Assembly (NCBI RefSeq): GCF_001945365.1
Contig: NZ_MSTQ01000004.1
Span: 372,001 to 436,000, forward strand
Direction of reading: 5' to 3'
Source: Pseudomonas reinekei
Lineage (GTDB): Bacteria; Pseudomonadota; Gammaproteobacteria; Pseudomonadales; Pseudomonadaceae
DNA length: 64,000 bases
The notes under the pieces are model-generated. The model ran no database searches. It saw nothing but the letters and a program-made list of their open reading frames with translations, and was not told the origin of the DNA. This document shows positions 59,996-64,000 of this stretch, piece by piece. Both the position numbers and the translations under genes were made by a program. How positions within the stretch are numbered: position 1 is the first letter of the stretch; each line of letters begins with the position of its first letter.

Positions 59996-62137
59996 ATGCC
60001 CATCACTATCAGCATCCAAAATAAAATAACCTTGCTGGCAAGTCTCTGTTTGATTGCCGTGGTCGGATCCCTTCTGACGCTGTCAATCGAGGAAAGCAAA
60101 TCTAACACTGCGAGTGCTATCAACGCTTCGAACAGCATCCTCACTGATGCTGCCAAGCAGAATCTACAGACCCAGGCAGCCTTGCAAGCCAGCTTGATTC
60201 AACGAGAGTTTAGTCGGGCCTACGACTTCGGTCTTGGGGTGCAACGGCAGATCCTTTTCCTAAGAGCTCAAGCCCGTCGCAACCAGTCCACACCTTCGGC
60301 TTTGCGCCATGATCTGAATGCGACGCTGAGAGATGCACTGGCACAGCACTCAGATATCCTCGGCTTGTTTACATCGTTTTTACCCAACAAGCTTGATGGT
60401 GTAGATGGTGCGTTTAGGGGACGAACAGATTTAGGCAGCAACGATCAAGGGCGTTTCGCCATCTACTGGTTGCAGCCATCTGCCGGAACGCTAAACAACG
60501 TATCAGGCGATGAGCAACTGCTCGCGGATGAGACCCCAGGGCCCAGTGGCGCACCTTTCAACTCGTTTTACACATGCCCGATCAAGAGCAAAATTGCGTG
60601 CCTGATCTCTCCTTACTTCGACAGCTCATCAGGGACAAAACGGCTCGTCACGAGCATCTCCTTCCCCATCATGGAAAATGGTGAGGTCATCGGTGTCATT
60701 GGGATCGATATCGGGCTCGACAATCTTCAGCGCAATGCGGAGTCGGGGGCGAAGGCGATTTATGCTGGGCAATCCACGATCAGCATCGTCAGTTCTTCAG
60801 GTGTACTGTCCGCTCACACAGCTGACAGTACCAAGGTTGGATCCTTACTCAACCAGGCTCTTCCTCAAAGTGCTAAAAGCTGGGCCGATGCTATCCACCA
60901 AGGTGTTACGAAATCGCTGGAAAGCGGTCAAAGTGTAACGGCCTTCGTGCCAATCAGCCCTATTGACGATTCTGCAAACTGGACTGTCATTGTCGACGTG
61001 CCAAAATCGGTGTTGGAAGCACCAACGCGCAACATGTCGGAGATGCTCGACGAACAACGCCTTAAATCATCAGGGGTGGAGTTGTTCACCGGCTTGATAG
61101 TGGCTGCCTTCGGCGCTCTCATGATGTGGTTGACTGCCAGAGGCATCACACGCCCTATTCTTCGCGTAGCGCATCGTCTGGAAGAGATTGCCGATGGGGA
61201 CGGCGATCTGACTCAGCGATTGACGCATAACAAGGGAGATGAATTAGGACGGTTGTCGGTGGCCTTCAATCGTTTCCTGGATAAGCTTCAACCTGTGATC
61301 TCAAAAGTCCAAGGTTCTGTCGGTCTGATCAGAGAGACGGCCAGCCAATCAGCCTTGATTGCAGACCAGACCAATTCAGGCATGCAGAAGCAATTCGGGG
61401 AAATTGATCAAGTCGCATCTGCACTGCATGAAATGTCCGTCACCGCCAATACATCCTCCCAAAGCGCCGCCCAGGCCGCTGATGCCGCTCGACGAGCCGA
61501 ACAGGCGACAGCAGAGGGACTGGAAATGATCGCCAAGACGATGGAAGCGATCCGTAGCCAAGCATCTGCGATGAGCAAGGGCATGGAGGATCTGGAAAAA
61601 CTAGGATACAGCAGCCAGCAGATAGGCTCGGTGCTGGAAGTAATTCTATCGATTGCAGGTCAGACCAACCTGTTAGCGCTCAACGCTGCCATTGAGGCAG
61701 CGCGAGCTGGCGAAGCGGGTCGTGGCTTCGCCGTAGTGGCCGATGAGGTTCGAAGTCTTGCGCGCCGAACTCAAGACTCTGTGGAGGAGATCCGCGGTGT
61801 AATAGAAAGCTTGCAAGCGGGCTCGAATAGCGTGACCCACAGCATGAACATCGGGCATGGTCTCGCGCAAGACAATGTCTTGCAGGCCCAGATGGCAGTT
61901 GCAGCCTTGGAGCGAATAGACGCAGCCGTCAACGAAATCTCAGAAATGAATTTGTTGATCGCGAGCTCTGCAGAAGAGCAAAGCAGTGTCGCGGAGGAGA
62001 TCAATCGAAACGTCAGCTTCATCCGAGATGTAACTGAGTCGCTCTCGGATCAAGCAGAGCACGCCGCAAGCATCAGCCACGAGCTGAACAATCAGGCCAA
62101 CCAACAGCAACAGCTGATCGGCCAATTCCGGACATAG
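59996..62137 (+). CDS. methyl-accepting chemotaxis protein with double Cache sensor domain
   Basis: A 713-residue transmembrane chemoreceptor: a first membrane helix (about 10-30), a large periplasmic sensor region of the dCache type (about 35-350), a second helix ([20 protein letters not shown]), a HAMP domain, and a cytoplasmic MCP signalling domain with the conserved [21 protein letters not shown] tip. dCache domains often bind amino acids, amines or organic acids. It lacks a C-terminal CheR-docking pentapeptide. It is adjacent to candidate catabolic genes. Confidence 0.92.
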   Translation: MPITISIQNKITLLASLCLIAVVGSLLTLSIEESKSNTASAINASNSILTDAAKQNLQTQAALQASLIQREFSRAYDFGLGVQRQILFLRAQARRNQSTPSALRHDLNATLRDALAQHSDILGLFTSFLPNKLDGVDGAFRGRTDLGSNDQGRFAIYWLQPSAGTLNNVSGDEQLLADETPGPSGAPFNSFYTCPIKSKIACLISPYFDSSSGTKRLVTSISFPIMENGEVIGVIGIDIGLDNLQRNAESGAKAIYAGQSTISIVSSSGVLSAHTADSTKVGSLLNQALPQSAKSWADAIHQGVTKSLESGQSVTAFVPISPIDDSANWTVIVDVPKSVLEAPTRNMSEMLDEQRLKSSGVELFTGLIVAAFGALMMWLTARGITRPILRVAHRLEEIADGDGDLTQRLTHNKGDELGRLSVAFNRFLDKLQPVISKVQGSVGLIRETASQSALIADQTNSGMQKQFGEIDQVASALHEMSVTANTSSQSAAQAADAARRAEQATAEGLEMIAKTMEAIRSQASAMSKGMEDLEKLGYSSQQIGSVLEVILSIAGQTNLLALNAAIEAARAGEAGRGFAVVADEVRSLARRTQDSVEEIRGVIESLQAGSNSVTHSMNIGHGLAQDNVLQAQMAVAALERIDAAVNEISEMNLLIASSAEEQSSVAEEINRNVSFIRDVTESLSDQAEHAASISHELNNQANQQQQLIGQFRT

Positions 62138-62178
62138 GTTTGGAAAGGGGGCACTGGCTTCCTTTTAGGCCGTGCTCG

Positions 62179-63093
62179 CTATGAGCTGGGCTCTGAGAAT
62201 CGGACGAGGTGGTAGAGCGTTTTGAGGACGGGAGCGTCCACACCCATCTCGTCTGCGAGCCTTATCACCCCTCCGTTGATTGACTCAATTTCAGTTCTCC
62301 TGCCAGCCCTTCGATCCTGAAGCATGGACGCGATGTGATCTGCTTGGTGCATGAAGGCCTCTTCCATCCTTGCCAGCACTTGATCACTTCGGAAAGGGAT
62401 CCCGAGGCGGTGCGCCACGGCCTCGCACTCGGCCACTGCCCGGGTTGCGATCCAGCGAGCATCCTGGCTCATCCCGATCAACTCTACCCGACAATCCAGA
62501 AGCGTACATAGGCCATTCAAAGCAGCGTTAAAGGCCACCTTCTCCCAGATATGGCCAACCACTCCCTCATCCACCGCAGCCTGAAATCCAGCTCGACAGA
62601 GCATGTTTTGAAATTCACCCAATATCGGATGATATGCCTTGCTGTAGCTCCAGAATCGAATCTCTCCTGCATCAGCTGTCGACACCTGGCCTGGCCCTGC
62701 GAGATCCGCCGGCACATCGGTCATCCCCACTGCGAGACGATCGGGATCGGTAAGTTGGGCAATGACTTGCGCATTGCCCAGTCCGTTTTGGAGGGTGAGT
62801 ACCCAGGTCGTATCAGTCAGTAGGTGCCGAACCGAGTCGATAGCCTGGCGGGTATGCAATCCCTTAGTGAAAACGACAATCAGATCTGCAGACCGGTGAG
62901 TCTGGTCTGCTCGGGTAATTGGAACAAATTGGCTTAGCGACAAGCCACCACAGGTCACTTCAATGCCTCGCACCGCAATGGCAGAAACGGTCGGTTCATC
63001 GACTTCAACCAATCTGACGGAGGCACCAGAATGCTGCAGTTTCGCGGCGAACAGGCACCCCATCGCTCCTGCCCCAATGATCACTACTTCCAT
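62179..63093 (-). CDS. ketopantoate reductase-like dehydrogenase (PanE/ApbA family)
   Basis: A 304-residue NAD(P)-dependent reductase: Rossmann motif VIIGAGAMGCLFAAKL, TLQNGLGN and the C-terminal WEKVAFNAALNGLCTLLD with the catalytic lysine and asparagine. I use the ATG at 63093 with AGGAG upstream; the 16-codon extension is unlikely. A second, accessory PanE-like enzyme often reduces another 2-keto acid in catabolism, so the role in pantothenate synthesis is uncertain. The next gene, on the same strand, starts 60 bases upstream of it. Confidence 0.85.
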   Translation of the reverse strand: MEVVIIGAGAMGCLFAAKLQHSGASVRLVEVDEPTVSAIAVRGIEVTCGGLSLSQFVPITRADQTHRSADLIVVFTKGLHTRQAIDSVRHLLTDTTWVLTLQNGLGNAQVIAQLTDPDRLAVGMTDVPADLAGPGQVSTADAGEIRFWSYSKAYHPILGEFQNMLCRAGFQAAVDEGVVGHIWEKVAFNAALNGLCTLLDCRVELIGMSQDARWIATRAVAECEAVAHRLGIPFRSDQVLARMEEAFMHQADHIASMLQDRRAGRRTEIESINGGVIRLADEMGVDAPVLKTLYHLVRFSEPSS

Positions 63094-63155
63094 CGCCAAT
63101 CTCCTACGGTCGACCGGATGGCTACGCGTGTCTTGAGCCATCCGGGCATCGCTTA

Positions 63156-64000
63156 TCAGGACTCTGAAGAGGCTTCGAATACAGGCATTTTCCCCATAAG
63201 CTCAAGCCGCTGTATGTACTGCTCTAGACGCTGCTTCTTGTATTGGCTCAGGTTGACGCCGTCATAGTTGTAGAAGCCCTGTCCATCCCTCATCCCATTC
63301 CGATGGCTATGCATGTGCTCCGCGATGATGGAGGGAGATGTGAATCTAGGTGAGAGCTGCTCCACCAAGTACTTGGATCCGTAGAACAGCGTATCCCCCC
63401 CTCCCCAATCAATGAACTCAAGAAGGCCCAAGACCGAGAAACGTAAGCCAAATCCAACGTTCACCGCAGTGTCGATTTCCTCAGCGGTTGCCAACCCTTC
63501 TTCGACCATACGGGCAGCCTCGTTCATCACTAGAGCCTGCAGGCGTGGCACGATATAGCCGGCAACAGGAGCGCAGACGACCGGCACCTTTCCAATTTTT
63601 CTCAGCATCGAGGACAGACGCTGAACGACATGCTCGGATGTTGTGGCGCTCCGGCTTATCTCAACCAATGGCATGAACATGGCTGGGTTTAACCAGTGTG
63701 CGTTCACGAAGCGCCGTGGATTGCTGACGAATTCGGCGAGCTGGGTCACTAAAAAAGTCGATGTGGTTGAGGCGATGATGGCATCGGGTGAACACTGCTC
63801 TGAAAGCCAAGCAAAGCAGCTCCGTTTGATATCGAGCACTTCGGGTACCGCTTCAAAGATAAGTTCAGCACGAGCAAAATGAGGTTTCGCCGTTTCTCGG
63901 CTGCATATCTGAATCCGCTGATTGACCCGCTTAAGCTGGTTGCTGGTCAAAAGCCCCAAGCTCTGCAGTGACAGCAATTCTGCCTCAAGGCTGCTACGCA
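63156..64000 (-). CDS. 3-hydroxyacyl-CoA dehydrogenase family protein, truncated by the window end
   Basis: The frame is open at the right edge, so the N-terminal NAD-binding motif lies outside. The visible part contains AELIFEAVPEVLDIKRSCF, the ASTTSTF region and VNAHWLNPAMFMPLVEI, which match 3-hydroxyacyl-CoA/carnitine dehydrogenase-type enzymes. It lies 62 bases upstream of the PanE-like gene on the same strand, so the two are likely co-transcribed. A function in catabolism of a carnitine-like or hydroxyacid compound is possible, but the substrate is unknown. Confidence 0.8.
   Translation of the reverse strand, partial: RSSLEAELLSLQSLGLLTSNQLKRVNQRIQICSRETAKPHFARAELIFEAVPEVLDIKRSCFAWLSEQCSPDAIIASTTSTFLVTQLAEFVSNPRRFVNAHWLNPAMFMPLVEISRSATTSEHVVQRLSSMLRKIGKVPVVCAPVAGYIVPRLQALVMNEAARMVEEGLATAEEIDTAVNVGFGLRFSVLGLLEFIDWGGGDTLFYGSKYLVEQLSPRFTSPSIIAEHMHSHRNGMRDGQGFYNYDGVNLSQYKKQRLEQYIQRLELMGKMPVFEASSES

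Overview
The window is a Pseudomonas chromosome segment, most likely from the P. fluorescens group. The evidence is high GC, dense Pseudomonas-type REP hairpins, and a gene order from aer through two ccoNOQP operons, ccoGHIS, hemN, anr, apt, recR, ybaB, dnaX, ligA, zipA, smc, xdhABC and guaD that matches my recollection of the P. aeruginosa core chromosome. No alignment was run.

Positions 1-17.9 kb hold the low-oxygen respiration block. It starts with the C-terminal part of an Aer-type chemoreceptor and an alpha/beta hydrolase. Two complete cbb3 cytochrome oxidase operons follow (ccoNOQP at 2104-5298 and 5782-9003), then the assembly genes ccoG, ccoH, ccoI and ccoS, a TauE-like membrane protein, hemN (anaerobic heme synthesis) and the oxygen sensor anr. 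Anr-box-like sites link them: a strong one inside the hydrolase gene ahead of the first cco operon, a well-placed one ahead of hemN, and two weaker ones. A Phd/VapC toxin-antitoxin pair sits between ccoP and ccoG.

Positions 17.9-36.8 kb are core housekeeping genes: apt, an acyl-CoA dehydrogenase, recR, a zinc-free oxidoreductase, ybaB, dnaX, a periplasmic binding protein, a PAS-GGDEF-EAL protein with two altered motifs, the 4.5S RNA (ffs), a zinc metallopeptidase, ligA, zipA, smc and a GntR regulator. Positions 37-45.5 kb are purine catabolism: xdhABC (xanthine dehydrogenase), guaD (guanine deaminase), a second GntR regulator and a BenE-family transporter.

At 45.9 kb the character changes. 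yggL has lost its usual basic N-terminus, and a short foreign one takes its place where a mobile element begins. Next comes an AT-rich run of four tightly packed genes (45930-52333): two tyrosine recombinases with the full catalytic set, one large recombinase-like protein without a clear active site, and a small coiled-coil protein. This is the best candidate here for an under-described system. It resembles Tn554-type tnpABC and the gamma-mobile-trio (GMT) modules in layout, but has four genes.

Beyond it (52.3-64 kb) lies patchy, lower-GC DNA that may be island cargo: a broken PAS/chemoreceptor remnant, an MFS transporter, a FAD amine oxidase, an NTF2-like protein, a LysR regulator with a divergent DHA2-type efflux pump, a Cache-domain chemoreceptor, a ketopantoate-reductase-like enzyme, and a 3-hydroxyacyl-CoA dehydrogenase cut by the window end. 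No second copy of the yggL 5' end was seen, so the far end of the element probably lies outside the window.
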